64,000 nucleotides of DNA. Source: Qaidamihabitans albus (GTDB taxonomy: Bacteria > Actinomycetota > Actinomycetes > Mycobacteriales > Pseudonocardiaceae). The stretch's first letter is position 1. The number at the start of each line of letters is the position of its first letter. Location of the stretch: contig NZ_JAEHOB010000010.1 in the NCBI RefSeq assembly GCF_016464705.1, forward strand, positions 151,112 to 215,111, given 5' to 3'. The notes under the pieces were generated by a model. That model did not search any database and was not told the origin of the DNA. It saw only the letters and a list, made by a program, of their open reading frames with translations. The position numbers and the translations under genes were made by a program. Shown piece by piece: positions 1-10,817 of the stretch.

Positions 1-549
1 GCCGACCCTCGCCAGCCGCAGCTCCGGCAGGCCCTTCGGCGGCTCGGCGACCTCCTTGTAGACGACACCACCGCCGTCCACCAGGTGCAGTGACTCGCCG
101 GTGTCGTAGAAGCCGATCGGGCTTCGCTCGGTGACGGTGATCTCGATCGTCGACGGCCACGAGCGCGCCACCACGACCGTCGCGACGGCGGGCAGGGTGG
201 CGACCCGGTCGCGGATCGCGTCGGTGTCCACCCGCAGCATCGCCCGCTGCTCGGGCACCTTCGCCACCGAGCGGATCGCCTCCGCGGACACCGTCTCGGC
301 CCCGCTGACCTCGACCGAGCGCACGCCGAACATGGAGGTGAACAACAGCACGTAGGCCACCCCGGCCACGGTCAGCACGCTCAGCACCGCGACCCAGCGC
401 CGGCGCAGGACCTTCCGCCGGGCCGGGCTGTTGCCGGTCCTCGCCCTGGAACTGTCCGGCCGGCGACCACGGTTGCTGCGCGGCGCGGGACCGTCCTCCC
501 GCCGCGGCGGCCTGCGCCCGCGGGTCGTGCGCTGCCTGGTCGTGGTCAT
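1..549 (-). CDS. ftsQ: FtsQ, cell-division protein (partial, 3' end outside window)
   Basis: Bitopic membrane protein of the divisome that bridges early division proteins to the FtsW/FtsI synthase. The 183 codons visible start at ATG (547-549) and run off the left edge. Residues 1-51 are a basic, Arg/Pro-rich cytoplasmic tail; 52-72 are a single transmembrane segment; a POTRA-type beta/alpha domain begins about residue 75 (FGVRSVEVSGAE), followed by the FtsQ beta domain. It lies 8 nt downstream of murC, the usual place of ftsQ in actinobacterial dcw clusters. Family identity rests on topology, position and the POTRA start; the C-terminus cannot be judged. Confidence 0.93.
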   Translation of the reverse strand, partial: MTTTRQRTTRGRRPPRREDGPAPRSNRGRRPDSSRARTGNSPARRKVLRRRWVAVLSVLTVAGVAYVLLFTSMFGVRSVEVSGAETVSAEAIRSVAKVPEQRAMLRVDTDAIRDRVATLPAVATVVVARSWPSTIEITVTERSPIGFYDTGESLHLVDGGGVVYKEVAEPPKGLPELRLARVG

Positions 550-557
550 CTGCGGTC

Positions 558-1979
558 CTACTCGCCGCGGCGGTCCAGCTCGGTGAGGATCTCGGGGCCG
601 AGCTGGGTGACGTCACCGGCCCCCATCGTCACCAGCAGGTCACCAGGCTTGACCAGGTCGGCGGCCAGCCCGACGGCACGGTCGAACGCCGGTTCGTAGT
701 GCACGTTCGCGCCGGTGATCTCGCGGGCGACCAGCTCACCGGTCACGCCGGGCTCCGGTTCCTCCCGCGCACCGTAGACATCCAGCACCACGACCTCGTC
801 GGCGAGCCCGAGCGCCTCGGCGAACTCGCGGGAGAACGCCCTGGTGCGCGAGTACAAGTGCGGCTGGAACACGACGACCACCCGGCCGAGACCCGCCGCG
901 TGCCGCACCGCCTTCAGTTGCGCGGCGACCTCCGTCGGGTGATGCGCGTAGTCGTCGTAGACCCGCACGTCACCGGCGCGGCCCTTGAACTCGAACCGCC
1001 TGCGAACGCCGCCGAACGCCGCGAGCCCCTGGATGAGACCGTCGACCGGCGCACCCAGCTCCAGCCCGGCGAGCAGCGCGGCGACCGCGTTGAACGCCAT
1101 GTGCTCACCCGGCACCGCCACGCGGACCTCGATCTCCTCGCCGCCCAGCGAGATCCGTGCCGTGCCGCCGTCCTCGCCGGGGACGTAGGCGAGCACGCAC
1201 GCGTCGCCCTCGCCGCCGGCCGAACGGCCGTAGCGGCGCACCCGGACCCCGTCGGCCTCGGCGCGGGCCGCCAGCTCGGCGGCGGGCGCGTCGTCACCGC
1301 ACACGATGAGCACCCCGCCCGGCTCGATGCGGCGCGCGAACTCGGCGAACACCGCGACGTAGGCCTCGGCGGTGCCGTGGTGGTCGAGGTGGTCGGGCTC
1401 GATGTTGGTCACCACGGCCACCGACGGCGAGTAGGTCAGGAACGAGCCGTCGCTCTCGTCGGCCTCCGCGACGAACACGCCCCCTTCACCGTGATGGGCG
1501 TTGGCGCCGGACTCGTTGAGGTCACCGCCGATCGCGAACGAGGGGTCCAGCCGGCACTGCTGCAACGCGACGGTGAGCATGGACGTGGTCGACGTCTTGC
1601 CGTGCGTCCCCGCGATGCACGCGACCCGGTGCCCCTCCATGAGCCCGGCCAGCGCCTCGGCCCGGTGCAGCACCGGGATGCCGCGTTCGCGCGCGGCCAC
1701 CAGCTCCGGGTTGGTCTCCCTGATGGCGGTCGACACCACCACCGCACTCGGCCCGCCCGGCAGCGCGTCGAGGTTGTCCGCGTGCTGTCCAACGGCGATC
1801 TCGGCGCCCTGCGCGCGCAGGGTGAGGAAGGCCCGCGAGTCCTTGGCGTCGGACCCGGACACCCGCGCGCCGCGGGCCAGCAGGATCCTGGCGATCCCGC
1901 TCATGCCTGCTCCGCCGATGCCGATCAGGTGTGCCCGCCGCAGCGCCTCGGGAACGTCCGTGCTCGTCTGCTCTGTCAT
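558..1979 (-). CDS. murC: UDP-N-acetylmuramate--L-alanine ligase
   Basis: Cytoplasmic Mur ligase that adds L-Ala to UDP-MurNAc with ATP, first step of stem-peptide assembly. 473 aa, the normal length. N-terminal Rossmann domain with GIGGAGMSG at residues 20-28, ATP-binding GTHGKTS at 124-130, central ADESDGSF and [10 protein letters not shown] motifs, and the C-terminal domain with [10 protein letters not shown]. Its ATG overlaps the murG stop by 4 nt (ATGA), so translation is probably coupled. Ordinary member of the family. Confidence 0.98.
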   Translation of the reverse strand: MTEQTSTDVPEALRRAHLIGIGGAGMSGIARILLARGARVSGSDAKDSRAFLTLRAQGAEIAVGQHADNLDALPGGPSAVVVSTAIRETNPELVAARERGIPVLHRAEALAGLMEGHRVACIAGTHGKTSTTSMLTVALQQCRLDPSFAIGGDLNESGANAHHGEGGVFVAEADESDGSFLTYSPSVAVVTNIEPDHLDHHGTAEAYVAVFAEFARRIEPGGVLIVCGDDAPAAELAARAEADGVRVRRYGRSAGGEGDACVLAYVPGEDGGTARISLGGEEIEVRVAVPGEHMAFNAVAALLAGLELGAPVDGLIQGLAAFGGVRRRFEFKGRAGDVRVYDDYAHHPTEVAAQLKAVRHAAGLGRVVVVFQPHLYSRTRAFSREFAEALGLADEVVVLDVYGAREEPEPGVTGELVAREITGANVHYEPAFDRAVGLAADLVKPGDLLVTMGAGDVTQLGPEILTELDRRGE

Positions 1980-3100
1980 GTCCCAGCCGCCTCCAGCACC
2001 ATCCTGGCCAGTACCTCGTCGGCTTCCCGGTGACCGAGACCGACCGCCGCCGCACTCATCTTCCCCACCCGGTCGGCGTCCGTGACCAGGGGTACCACCA
2101 GCTCGGCCACTCCGGCCGGGGTCAGCTCCGCGTCGTCGACCAGCAGCGCCGCGCCCGCGTCGACCGCGGGCTGGGCGTTCAGCGCCTGCTCACCGTTGCC
2201 GTGCGGCAGCGGCACGAACACCGCGGGCAGGCCGACCGCCGACACCTCGGCCACGGTCATGGCACCGGACCGGCACAGCACCATGTCGGCGGCGGCGTAG
2301 GCCAGGTCCATCCGTTCCAGGTACGACACGGGCACGTAGGCGGGACGGCCGGGGAACTCCTGCACGGCGAGCGTGTTCTTCGGCCCGTGCGCGTGCAGCA
2401 CGCCGATCCCGGCGTCGGCCAGTTCCTTGGCGGCACCGGACACCGCGACGTTGAGCGAGCGGGCGCCCTGCGAGCCGCCGAACACCAGCAGGGTGGGCGC
2501 GTCCGGGTCGAGCCCGAAATGGGCGCGCGCCTCGGCCCGCAGGCCGGGGCGGTCGAGCCCGGTGATCGAGCTCCGCAGCGGGATGCCGACAACCTCCGCA
2601 CCGGGCAGGGTGGTGCCGGGCACCGCGACCGCGACCCGCCGGGCGAACCGGGCGCCGACCTTGTTCGCCAGCCCCGCGTGCTTGTTGGCCTCGTGCACCA
2701 CGATCGGCACGCGGCCCCGGGCGGCGAGGTAGGCGGGCAGGGCGACGTAGCCGCCGAAGCCGACGACGACGTCCGCGCCGACCCGGTCGAGCACCTGCCG
2801 GGTGCGCCGCACCGAGTCGCGCACCCGCAGCGGCAGCCGCAGCAGGTCCGCGGTGGGTTTGCGGGGCATCGGCACCGGCGGGATCAGCTCGAGCGGGTAT
2901 CCCCGCGCGGGCACGAGCCTGCTCTCCAGCCCGCGCTCCGTGCCCAGCGCCACCACCGACGCGTCCGGCCGCAGCCGTTTCACCGCGTCGGCGAGCGCGA
3001 GGGCGGGTTCGATGTGCCCCGCCGTGCCACCACCGGCGACCACCACGGTGGGCGCCCCGCGCGCCGCACTCCGCTCCGTCCGGTTAACCGGCTCGCTCAC
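1976..3100 (-). CDS. murG: UDP-GlcNAc:lipid I GlcNAc transferase
   Basis: Peripheral membrane GT-B glycosyltransferase that converts lipid I to lipid II on the cytoplasmic face. 374 aa. Glycine-rich GGGTAGHI at residues 23-30, a second glycine-rich loop (FGGSQGARS), and the C-terminal UDP-GlcNAc site region ([19 protein letters not shown]). It overlaps ftsW and murC by 4 nt at each end, consistent with one transcript. A short N-terminal extension of about 15 residues precedes the core, common in actinobacteria. Confidence 0.98.
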   Translation of the reverse strand: MSEPVNRTERSAARGAPTVVVAGGGTAGHIEPALALADAVKRLRPDASVVALGTERGLESRLVPARGYPLELIPPVPMPRKPTADLLRLPLRVRDSVRRTRQVLDRVGADVVVGFGGYVALPAYLAARGRVPIVVHEANKHAGLANKVGARFARRVAVAVPGTTLPGAEVVGIPLRSSITGLDRPGLRAEARAHFGLDPDAPTLLVFGGSQGARSLNVAVSGAAKELADAGIGVLHAHGPKNTLAVQEFPGRPAYVPVSYLERMDLAYAAADMVLCRSGAMTVAEVSAVGLPAVFVPLPHGNGEQALNAQPAVDAGAALLVDDAELTPAGVAELVVPLVTDADRVGKMSAAAVGLGHREADEVLARMVLEAAGT

Positions 3101-4572
3101 CTGCGTCCTCTCCGCGTTGCAGTTCCCCGTCTGCCCACGCCACGCTGCGTGGCACGTCGACCGTACTCCGGCGCGGCCCGCCTGCGGTCGGGCGCCGAAG
3201 CCGAGCGAGCGCTGCGCGCCGCCGGACGGCCGCCCTTCGCGGCGCTCCCGCGGCCACCGCCCCGGCGCTTCGCGGGCGGCCGGTACGGGTCCGGTGCGGG
3301 CAGCCGCATCAGGCGCCCGAACTTACCCGGCCCCTGCGTGCGCAGCGCCGCCACCGCCTCGGGCTCGTGCCGCGCGCAGTTGGCGAGGATGCCGAACAGC
3401 AGCATCGTCACGATCAGCGAGGTGCCGCCGTAGGAGATCATCGGCAGCGTGACCCCGGTGACCGGCAGCAGGCCCACGACGTAGCCGATGTTGATGGCCG
3501 CCTGCGCGACCAGCCAGACGGTCAGCGTGCCCGCGACGATGCGGATCCACGGATCCAGGTTGCGTACCGCGATGCGCAGGCCGACCGAGGCGAGCAGGCC
3601 GAACAGGCCGATCACCACGATGCAGCCGACGAAGCCGAGCTCCTCGCCGATCAGCGCGAAGATGAAGTCGTGCTGCACGTTGGGCAGGTACATCCACTTG
3701 GACTGGCCCTGGCCGAGCCCCTTGCCGAACAGCCCGCCGTCGGCGAGTGCGTACAGGGCCTGGTTGGCCTGCAGCCCCTTGCCGAGCGGATCGGCGTCGG
3801 GATTGAGGAAGGTCATGATCCGGTCGAGCCGGTACTGAGCGACCAGCGCGAGCACCACCACCCCGGCCAGCCCGCTCGCGATGATCACGGCGAACAGCCG
3901 CTTCGGCGCTCCGGCGAACCAGAGCAGCGCGACGAGCACCACGCCGAGCGTGATCGTGCCGCCGAGGTCCGGCTGCGCCATGACCAGGGCGAACATGAGC
4001 AGCGCCGCGGGCAGCAACGGCACCAGCAGGTGCCGCCACTGGTGCAGCACGTTGTACTTGGTCACCAAGATGTGCGCGCCCCACAGCGCCAGCGCGACCT
4101 TGGCCACCTCGACCGGTTGTAGCGAGAGCGGCCCGAGCACGAACCAGCCCTGCGAACCGTTCACGTTGGTGCCCAGCGGCGTCAGCACGAGCGCGAGCAG
4201 CCCGAGGCAGCCGACCATCCCGGTGGACGACAACTGCCGGATCCGGCGCAGCGGCACGCGCACGCCGAGCCAGAACACGATCATGCCGACCACGGCGAAC
4301 AGGAGGTGCTTCTGGAACAGCGCGTATACCGACGCGTCGTTCTCCGGGTTGTACGAGGTGACCGAGGAGGCCGAGAGCACCATGACGATGCCGATCACGC
4401 CGAGCGTGCCGCACGTCGCGAGGATCAGGTGGAAGTCGGCGAGCGGACGGGACAGCCACGCGGTGAGCGTGGTGCGGACCGCCGCGAAGCCGCGCTCGGC
4501 CCGTTCCCGGGAGCGGCGCTGACCGCGCTCCCGCCGCCGTTGGTTCTCGCGGGCGTCGTCAACCACCGTCAC
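3097..4572 (-). CDS. ftsW: FtsW, SEDS peptidoglycan polymerase
   Basis: Septal SEDS-family glycosyltransferase working with a class B PBP. About 491 aa: basic N-terminal tail, ten predicted membrane segments from about residue 35, and family motifs [39 protein letters not shown] loop and the MISYGG motif before the last helix. The C-terminal 80 residues are Arg/Gly/Ala-rich and poorly conserved. An in-frame ATG exists at 4710 but would bury 46 codons inside murD in the wrong frame; GTG at 4570-4572 with an upstream GGGGACG is preferred and overlaps the murD end by 14 nt. Confidence 0.95.
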   Translation of the reverse strand: MTVVDDARENQRRRERGQRRSRERAERGFAAVRTTLTAWLSRPLADFHLILATCGTLGVIGIVMVLSASSVTSYNPENDASVYALFQKHLLFAVVGMIVFWLGVRVPLRRIRQLSSTGMVGCLGLLALVLTPLGTNVNGSQGWFVLGPLSLQPVEVAKVALALWGAHILVTKYNVLHQWRHLLVPLLPAALLMFALVMAQPDLGGTITLGVVLVALLWFAGAPKRLFAVIIASGLAGVVVLALVAQYRLDRIMTFLNPDADPLGKGLQANQALYALADGGLFGKGLGQGQSKWMYLPNVQHDFIFALIGEELGFVGCIVVIGLFGLLASVGLRIAVRNLDPWIRIVAGTLTVWLVAQAAINIGYVVGLLPVTGVTLPMISYGGTSLIVTMLLFGILANCARHEPEAVAALRTQGPGKFGRLMRLPAPDPYRPPAKRRGGGRGSAAKGGRPAARSARSASAPDRRRAAPEYGRRATQRGVGRRGTATRRGRR

Positions 4573-5989
4573 CGGGACGTCCCCGTAGCGCGCCGACCGC
4601 GTCGGCGAACGCGTCACCGCGCTCGCCGTAGTCGCGGAACATGTCCAGCGACGCGGCGGCGGGTGCGAGCAGCACGACATCCCCGGGTCGCGCCAGGGCA
4701 CGGGCCGCACTCACCGCCGCAGTCATGGGCTCATCGTCACCCGGACGGAGCCGCTTCACCGGGACATCCGGCGCGTGTCGCGCCACAGCGGCGTTGATCA
4801 CCTCGGCGTCCGCACCGAGCAGCACCACGCCGCGCAGGCGCCCGGCGGCCGTGGCGACCAGCTCGTCGACCGAGGCGCCCTTGAGCTGGCCGCCCGCGAT
4901 CCACACGACGTGCCGGTGCGCGAGCAGCGATCCCACGGCGGCGTGCGGGTTGGTGGCCTTCGAGTCGTTGACGTAGCGGACGCCGTCGATCTCGGCGACC
5001 TCGACGGCGCGGTGGGCGCCGGGACGGAACGCGCGCAGCCCCTTCGCCACCGCCTCCGTGCGCACACCGCACGCCCGCGCCAGCGCCGCCGCGGCGAGCG
5101 CGTTGGCGACGTTGTGCGGGCCGGGCGGGCGGACGTCGGCCAGGCAGCCGAGTTCCTCGGCGCGATGGGCCGGATCCGGGACGAACGCGCGGTCCACCAG
5201 CAGGTCCTCGACGACGCCGAGCTCGCCGGGACGCGGCGCGTCGAGGGTGAAGCCGACCCGGGTGGCGCCCGCGGGCGCGCAGGAGTCGGCCAGCCTCCGC
5301 GACCACTCCTCGGCCACGTTGTGCACGACCGTGCCGGCCCGCTCGTGGACGGTCCCCTTCGCCGCCGCGTAGTCGGCGAGCGAGCCGTGCCAGTCGAGAT
5401 GGTCCTCGGCGACGTTGAGCACCACGGACGCGCGGGGCGCGAGCGTGCTCGACCAGTGCAGCTGGAAGCTGGACAGCTCGACCGCGAGCACCTCGTGCCC
5501 GGCGAGCACAGCGTCGAGAACCGCGAAGCCGACGTTGCCGCAGGCCACGGCGTCGAGCCCGGCGGCGCGCAGGATCGCCTCCAGCATGCCGACGGTGGTG
5601 GTCTTGCCGTTGGTGCCGGTCACCGCGAGCCACACCGGCGGGCGCTCGCGGTCCCGGCCGATCCGCCAGGCCAGCTCCACGTCCCCGATCACCTCGATGC
5701 CGGCGGCGGACGCCGCGACCAGCAGCGGCGCGGTGGGCCGCCAGCCGGGGCTGGTCACCACGAGCGAGGTGCCCTCCGGTGGCTCGGTGAGCCCGGGCAC
5801 GAGGTGCGCGTCGAGGCCCTCCAGCTCGGCGAGCCGCGCGGCGTCGCCGTCGGTCACCGTCACGACCGCGCCGGTGCCGGCCAGCGCGGTGGTCACCGAC
5901 CGGCCGGTGACCCCGGCACCGGCGACCAGGACATGGCGTCCGGCCAGTTCCGTCGTCAACTTCGCCTCGCTCGTCCCTCGCTCGCTCAC
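4559..5989 (-). CDS. murD: UDP-N-acetylmuramoyl-L-alanine--D-glutamate ligase
   Basis: Cytoplasmic Mur ligase adding D-Glu to UDP-MurNAc-L-Ala. 476 aa. N-terminal nucleotide-sensing domain with VAGAGVTGRS, ATP-binding TGTNGKTTT, NVAEDHLDWHGS in the central domain and YVNDSKATNPHA in the C-terminal domain, which is the MurD-type signature for this region. Seven nucleotides separate it from the mraY stop. No irregularity seen. Confidence 0.98.
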   Translation of the reverse strand: MSERGTSEAKLTTELAGRHVLVAGAGVTGRSVTTALAGTGAVVTVTDGDAARLAELEGLDAHLVPGLTEPPEGTSLVVTSPGWRPTAPLLVAASAAGIEVIGDVELAWRIGRDRERPPVWLAVTGTNGKTTTVGMLEAILRAAGLDAVACGNVGFAVLDAVLAGHEVLAVELSSFQLHWSSTLAPRASVVLNVAEDHLDWHGSLADYAAAKGTVHERAGTVVHNVAEEWSRRLADSCAPAGATRVGFTLDAPRPGELGVVEDLLVDRAFVPDPAHRAEELGCLADVRPPGPHNVANALAAAALARACGVRTEAVAKGLRAFRPGAHRAVEVAEIDGVRYVNDSKATNPHAAVGSLLAHRHVVWIAGGQLKGASVDELVATAAGRLRGVVLLGADAEVINAAVARHAPDVPVKRLRPGDDEPMTAAVSAARALARPGDVVLLAPAAASLDMFRDYGERGDAFADAVGALRGRPGDGG

Positions 5990-5996
5990 CGGGCCG

Positions 5997-7082
5997 CTAG
6001 CCTCCGCCGAGCCCCAGCTGCTCGCTGTAGAACAGGCCGAGTCCGAACATGCAGCAGATCGCCGCGAGCAACCAGAACCGGATGATCACGGTGGTCTCGG
6101 CCCAGCCGGCCAGCTCGAAGTGATGATGGAACGGCGCCATCCGGAACAGCCTGCGCCGGGTGGTGCGGAACACCGCGATCTGCGCGACCACCGAGATCAT
6201 CTCGACCACGAACAGGCCGCCGATGACGATCGCGAGCAGCTCCGTGCGGGTGGTCATGGACAGCCCTGCGACGAGCCCGCCGAGGGCCAGCGAGCCGGTG
6301 TCGCCCATGAAGATCTTCGCCGGCGCGGCGTTCCACCACAGGAAGCCGACACAGGCGCCGGTCGCCGCGGCGGCCACCACGGCCAGGTCGAGCGGGTCAC
6401 GTACGTCGTAACAGGCCGCCTGGGGCGTCTCCACGCAGCTCAGCCTCGCCTGCCAGAAGGAGATGACCACGTAGGTGGCCAGCACCATCGCCGCCGCGCC
6501 GCCCGCGAGCCCGTCCAGGCCGTCGGTGAAGTTCACCGCGTTCGACCAGGCGGAGATCAGCAGGTAGGTGAAGATGATGAAGATCGGGACGGGCATGAAG
6601 ATGAGCGTCAGGTCCCGCACGTACGACAGGTTCTGCGACGCGGGCGTGAGCCCGTTCTCGTCGGCGAACTGGAGCACCAGGATGCCGAACGCGACCGCCA
6701 CGACCAGCTGCCCGACGAGCTTGGCCGTCTTGTTCAGCCCGAGGTTGCGCTGCTTGCGGATCTTGATGAAGTCGTCGAGGAAGCCGACGAGGCCCAGCGC
6801 GACGGCGAGGAAGAGCACCAGCAGGCCGGACGCGGTGGGACCGTCGTTGCGGGAGCCGCGCAGCCAGTCGATGACGTGGGCGGCGAAATAGCCGACCACC
6901 ATCGCGACGATGATGGCCACGCCGCCCATCGTCGGCGTGCCGCGCTTGGACTTGTGCCCCTGCGGGCCCTCCTCGCGGATCTCCTGCCCGAAGCCCTGCC
7001 GCGAGAAGGCGCGGATGAGGTACGGGGTGAACAGGATGGAGACCAGCAGGCCGATCGAGGCCGCGATCAGGATGCTGATCAC
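5997..7082 (-). CDS. mraY: Phospho-N-acetylmuramoyl-pentapeptide transferase
   Basis: Integral membrane enzyme that moves phospho-MurNAc-pentapeptide onto undecaprenyl phosphate to make lipid I. About 361 aa, ten membrane segments. Recognisable motifs are [13 protein letters not shown] near residue 45, [22 protein letters not shown] and [12 protein letters not shown], with the catalytic aspartates. Start chosen at GTG (7080-7082), which overlaps the murF stop (GTGA); the longer frame to 7238 adds a low-complexity Arg/Gly stretch inside murF and is not used. Confidence 0.97.
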   Translation of the reverse strand: MISILIAASIGLLVSILFTPYLIRAFSRQGFGQEIREEGPQGHKSKRGTPTMGGVAIIVAMVVGYFAAHVIDWLRGSRNDGPTASGLLVLFLAVALGLVGFLDDFIKIRKQRNLGLNKTAKLVGQLVVAVAFGILVLQFADENGLTPASQNLSYVRDLTLIFMPVPIFIIFTYLLISAWSNAVNFTDGLDGLAGGAAAMVLATYVVISFWQARLSCVETPQAACYDVRDPLDLAVVAAAATGACVGFLWWNAAPAKIFMGDTGSLALGGLVAGLSMTTRTELLAIVIGGLFVVEMISVVAQIAVFRTTRRRLFRMAPFHHHFELAGWAETTVIIRFWLLAAICCMFGLGLFYSEQLGLGGG

Positions 7083-8554
7083 GCGTGACCGCCCTCCCCG
7101 AGCAGCGCGTCCGCCACGCGCCACAGCTCGGCGACCTTGGAGGCCTTCACCAGGACGATGTCGTCGGGACGCAACTCCTCGTGCAGCAGCGCGAGCGCGG
7201 CGTCGGTGTCGGGCACCAGGACCGACTCCTCTCCCCAAGAACCCTCGTGGCTCGCGCCGTGGTGCATGGCGGCGACCGCCGGGTCACCGCCGCCGACGAC
7301 CACGAGCCGGCTGATGTTGAGCCGGACGGCGAGCCGGCCGATCTCGTCGTGCGCGGACACGCTATCGGCACCCAGTTCGCCCATCACACCGAGGACGGCC
7401 CAAGATCGTCGCCGCCTCGCCGACATGGACGCGAGCGTCTTGAGCGCCGCGCGCGTCGACTCCGGGTTGGCGTTGTACGAGTCGTTGACGACGGTGACGC
7501 CGTCGGTGCGGGTGCGGACCTCCATCCGCCTTGCGGAGCGGCGCTCGACCGCGCTCAACCGCCGCGCGACCTCGGCGACGGGACAACCGAGCTCCAGCGC
7601 GACGGCCACCGCGGCGAGCGCGTTGCCGATGTGGTGCTCGCCGAACAGCGGAAGCGTGACGGCTGCCTCGCCGGCCGGCGTGACCAGCCGGAACGACGCG
7701 CGGGCCTGCTCGTCGAGCGTCACGTCGGCGGCCCGGACGGTGGCGGCGGGCCCCTCCCCGACCCCGACCACCCTGGCGCGCGTGCGGCTCGCCATCGCCG
7801 CCACGAGGGGGTCGTCCACGTTGAGCACGGCGACACCGTCCTCCGGCAGCGCCTCCACCAGCTCACCCTTGGTCTTGGCGATGCCCTCGCGCGAACCGAA
7901 CTCGCCGACGTGCGCGCTGCCGACGTTGAGCACCACCCCGATCCGGGGCGGCGCGACCGCGGCGAGCTCGGCGATGTGCCCCGGGCCGCGCGCGGAGAGC
8001 TCCAGCACGAGATGCCGGGTCGTCTCGTCGGCCCGCAGCGCGGTCCACGGGTGGCCGAGCTCGTTGTTGAACGAGCCGGGCGGGGCGACTGTCGGGCCGA
8101 GCGGTTCCAGCAGCTGTGCGATCAGGTCCTTCGTCGAGGTCTTGCCCGAGGAGCCGGTGACACCCACGACCGTGAGCTCGTCCCGGGACAGCTCGGTGAC
8201 GACGTGCCGCGCCAGCGTGGCCAGCGCGGCGAGCACCGCGGCGCCGGAGCCGTCGGTGTCCCCGGCGAGGGCGACGGAGCGCTCGTGGGCCTGGCCCGGT
8301 GGCAGCGGAGGCACCACGACCGCGGGCGCGTCGACCTCCCTGGCGGCGAGCACCCCGGCCGCGCCGTCCGCGACGGCCCGCGCCGCGAAGGCGTGCCCGT
8401 CGACGTGCTCACCGGGCAGGGCGACGAACAGGCCACCCTCGGTGAGCCGCCGCGAGTCGAACTCGACCCCGCCGGTCACCCGCTCGGCGCCGTCCGTGCG
8501 GTGCAGCCGGCCGCCCACGATCTCGGCGATCTCGGCCAGGCTCAGCGCGATCAC
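7079..8554 (-). CDS. murF: UDP-MurNAc-tripeptide--D-Ala-D-Ala ligase
   Basis: Last cytoplasmic Mur ligase; attaches D-Ala-D-Ala to the tripeptide. 491 aa. N-terminal domain to about 110, ATP-binding [13 protein letters not shown], then [12 protein letters not shown] and the C-terminal [14 protein letters not shown] motif typical of MurF. It overlaps murE (4 nt) and mraY (4 nt), fitting a polycistronic mur transcript. Confidence 0.98.
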   Translation of the reverse strand: MIALSLAEIAEIVGGRLHRTDGAERVTGGVEFDSRRLTEGGLFVALPGEHVDGHAFAARAVADGAAGVLAAREVDAPAVVVPPLPPGQAHERSVALAGDTDGSGAAVLAALATLARHVVTELSRDELTVVGVTGSSGKTSTKDLIAQLLEPLGPTVAPPGSFNNELGHPWTALRADETTRHLVLELSARGPGHIAELAAVAPPRIGVVLNVGSAHVGEFGSREGIAKTKGELVEALPEDGVAVLNVDDPLVAAMASRTRARVVGVGEGPAATVRAADVTLDEQARASFRLVTPAGEAAVTLPLFGEHHIGNALAAVAVALELGCPVAEVARRLSAVERRSARRMEVRTRTDGVTVVNDSYNANPESTRAALKTLASMSARRRRSWAVLGVMGELGADSVSAHDEIGRLAVRLNISRLVVVGGGDPAVAAMHHGASHEGSWGEESVLVPDTDAALALLHEELRPDDIVLVKASKVAELWRVADALLGEGGHA

Positions 8555-10149
8555 ACGTTCACCTCGAGTTTCTCCCGGATGGCCGCCTCCAGCTCGTCGC
8601 GGTCGGAGAACGGGTGCACGACACCCTGGACCTCCTGTCCCGTCTCGTGCCCCTTCCCGGCGACCAGCACGACGTCGCCCGCCTCAGCGTGCTCGACCGC
8701 GGCGGCGATCGCCGCGCGCCGGTCGGGCACCTCGATGACCTCACCGCCGTGGGCAGGCTCGACCGTGCGGGCCCCGGCGAGCATGGCCGCCCGGATCACG
8801 GCGGGGTCCTCGCTGCGCGGGTTGTCGTCGGTGACGATGACCAGGTCGCTGCCGCGCGCGGCGGCCTCGCCCATCATCGGGCGCTTCGCGGTGTCGCGGT
8901 CGCCGCCGCAGCCGAGCACGGTGATGATGCGGCCGTTGGTGCGGGTGCGCAGGGCCTGCAGCGCCTGCGTGACGGCGGCGGGCTTGTGCGCGTAGTCGAC
9001 GACCGCGGTGAACGGCTGGCCCAGGTAGACGCGTTCCATCCGGCCGGGGACCTCGACGGTGGCGAGGCCGGTCACGATCTGGTCGAGGGACACACCGGCG
9101 CTGTCCAGGATCGCGGCGGCCAGCACGGCGTTGGCGACGTTGAACTCGCCTGGCAGCGGCAGGGTCGCCGCCGCGCTGCTGCCGTCCGGGCCGTGCAGCA
9201 CGAAGGACTGCTCCCCGGCCGGGGTGATCGCGATGTCGGTGGCGCGCCAGGCGGCCTGCGTCTCCGGCTCGGTCGAGGCGGTGACGGTCTGCGGGGTCAC
9301 CAGCGCCTGGCCCCACGCGCTGTCGATCACGACGGCCTCGATGGTCGAGCGGCCGTCGAACAGCAGCGACTTGGCGGCGAAGTACTCCTCCATGTCGCGG
9401 TGGAAGTCCAGGTGGTCCTGGGAGAGGTTGGTGAACGCGCCGACGGCGAACCGGGTGCCGTTCACCCTGCCCAGCGCCAGCGCGTGGCTGGAAACCTCCA
9501 TCGGCACGTGCGTGACGCCGTTCTCGACCATCACGGCGAACAACGCCTGGAGGTCGGGCGCCTCCGGCGTCGTGAACGCGCTGGTGATGCGCTCACCCGC
9601 AATACGGGTCTCCACGGTGCCGATGAGGCCGGTCGTACGCCCTGCGGCCCGCAGGCCGGCCTCCACGAGGTAGGCGGTGGTCGTCTTGCCGGACGTGCCG
9701 GTGACGCCGAGCACGGACAGTTTCAGCGACGGCTCGCCGTAGATCCAGGCCGCCACCGAACCGAGCACGCCACGCGGGTCGGCGTGCACGAGCACCGGCA
9801 CGTCGGCCTCCACCAGCGCACGCCGTTCGGCACCGGCCTCGTCGGTGAGCACCGCCGCGGCGCCCGCGGCGATCGCCTCCGCCGCGAAGTCGGCGCCGTG
9901 CGTGCGGGCGCCGGGCAGCGCGGCGAAGAGGTCACCGGGAAGCACCTGGTGGGCTCGCAGCGTGGCGCCGGTGACCGCGACCTCGGGCGCGCCCGGGTCC
10001 GCGATGAGGCGGGCATCGGCACGCGCCACGACGGTCGTGAGCGGCACCGGCTCGATCAGGCTCGGTCGAGGCGGCGCGGCGACGACCTTCGCCGGGCTGT
10101 CCGGGACCTGCCTCCCGGGCGTGGCAGGCCCGTCGTGGTTGACAGACAC
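8551..10149 (-). CDS. murE: UDP-MurNAc-L-Ala-D-Glu--meso-diaminopimelate ligase
   Basis: Adds the third stem residue. 532 aa, slightly long because of a proline-rich N-terminal extension of about 30 residues, usual in actinobacteria. ATP-binding [21 protein letters not shown], and the C-terminal DNPRSEDP motif: the DNPR sequence marks meso-DAP specificity (family knowledge), so the peptidoglycan should be of the DAP type; dapF is also in the window. GTG start at 10147-10149; the ribosome site is weak. It is the first gene of the cluster here: mraZ, rsmH, ftsL and ftsI are not upstream. Confidence 0.97.
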   Translation of the reverse strand: MSVNHDGPATPGRQVPDSPAKVVAAPPRPSLIEPVPLTTVVARADARLIADPGAPEVAVTGATLRAHQVLPGDLFAALPGARTHGADFAAEAIAAGAAAVLTDEAGAERRALVEADVPVLVHADPRGVLGSVAAWIYGEPSLKLSVLGVTGTSGKTTTAYLVEAGLRAAGRTTGLIGTVETRIAGERITSAFTTPEAPDLQALFAVMVENGVTHVPMEVSSHALALGRVNGTRFAVGAFTNLSQDHLDFHRDMEEYFAAKSLLFDGRSTIEAVVIDSAWGQALVTPQTVTASTEPETQAAWRATDIAITPAGEQSFVLHGPDGSSAAATLPLPGEFNVANAVLAAAILDSAGVSLDQIVTGLATVEVPGRMERVYLGQPFTAVVDYAHKPAAVTQALQALRTRTNGRIITVLGCGGDRDTAKRPMMGEAAARGSDLVIVTDDNPRSEDPAVIRAAMLAGARTVEPAHGGEVIEVPDRRAAIAAAVEHAEAGDVVLVAGKGHETGQEVQGVVHPFSDRDELEAAIREKLEVNV

Positions 10150-10200
10150 GCCGGAAGGCTACCGGCGGCGCACTCCGCCGATTCGCCCGCCCTGGCCACC

Positions 10201-10289
10201 GTGTCCGCGCTCCCCGTACGCGTGTCCGCGCGTCTCGCACGGCTGCCGGGCGCGTGCGGCGCGGACACGTGCGCACAGAGCGCGGACAC
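10201..10289. terminator. Nested double hairpin after the mce operon
   Basis: Outer arms GTGTCCGCGCT (10201-10211) and AGCGCGGACAC (10279-10289) pair over 11 bp; inner arms GTGTCCGCGC (10222-10231) and GCGCGGACAC (10259-10268) pair over 10 bp. The structure begins 3 nt after the stop of the last Mce-associated gene and 51 nt before murE. There is no T-tract, as is common for actinobacterial terminators. Probable role (inference): ending the mce transcript before murE. The four arm copies could also pair crosswise. Confidence 0.6.
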
Positions 10290-10292
10290 GGG

Positions 10293-10817
10293 TCAGAGGG
10301 TCGTGAGTTCGGCGATCTGCCAGCGGCCACCGTTCTTCTCGGCCACCACGCGCAGCACGGCGGTGACCGGATCCTGCCGCGCCTGCTCGCCCTCGGCCAG
10401 CGTCTGCTGGCCGAGGAAGACGAGGACACGTGCGGTGTCGCCGCGCAGCTCCTTGACCCCGATCGAGCGAACGGTCGTGGTGTGCACCAGCCGCTTGCGC
10501 ACGGCCTGCTCCCTGGCCGCGGCGAACCGCTCGCGGTACTGGCCGACCGCCTTGCCGACGAGCACCCGCTCCGCGGCCCGTTCGGTGCGCGCCAGGTTGT
10601 TGTAGTCGTAGGAGAAGACCGCCTTCAGGCCCGCGCCGACCTGGTCGGTGACCTCGCGGGTCGCCGCCTCGTCGGCGAGGGCCACGTTGCCGCCGGGCTC
10701 CCGCAGCCGTGAGGCCTCCAGCCCGGCCCACACCGCGGCCCCGATCCCGAGCACGACGACCGCCGCGAGCGCCGCCAGCACCGTCGCACGCCTGCCCTGC
10801 GCCGCACGTTCGCTCAT
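10293..10817 (-). CDS. Mce-associated membrane protein (distal)
   Basis: 174 aa. One N-terminal transmembrane segment (residues about 13-32) followed by an extracytoplasmic alpha/beta domain of the Mce-associated (Mas, SnoaL/NTF2-like) type, with the conserved VFSYDYNNLARTERAAERVLVGKAVGQY helix region. Such proteins close mce operons (Rv3492c-type in the mce4 operon of M. tuberculosis) and are thought to stabilise Mce complexes. It overlaps the preceding gene by 4 nt. Function is by family only. Confidence 0.85.
   Translation of the reverse strand: MSERAAQGRRATVLAALAAVVVLGIGAAVWAGLEASRLREPGGNVALADEAATREVTDQVGAGLKAVFSYDYNNLARTERAAERVLVGKAVGQYRERFAAAREQAVRKRLVHTTTVRSIGVKELRGDTARVLVFLGQQTLAEGEQARQDPVTAVLRVVAEKNGGRWQIAELTTL

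Noticed and set aside
4306..4797. Possible small genes antisense to ftsW/murD
   Set aside because: No ribosome site and composition typical of shadow frames.
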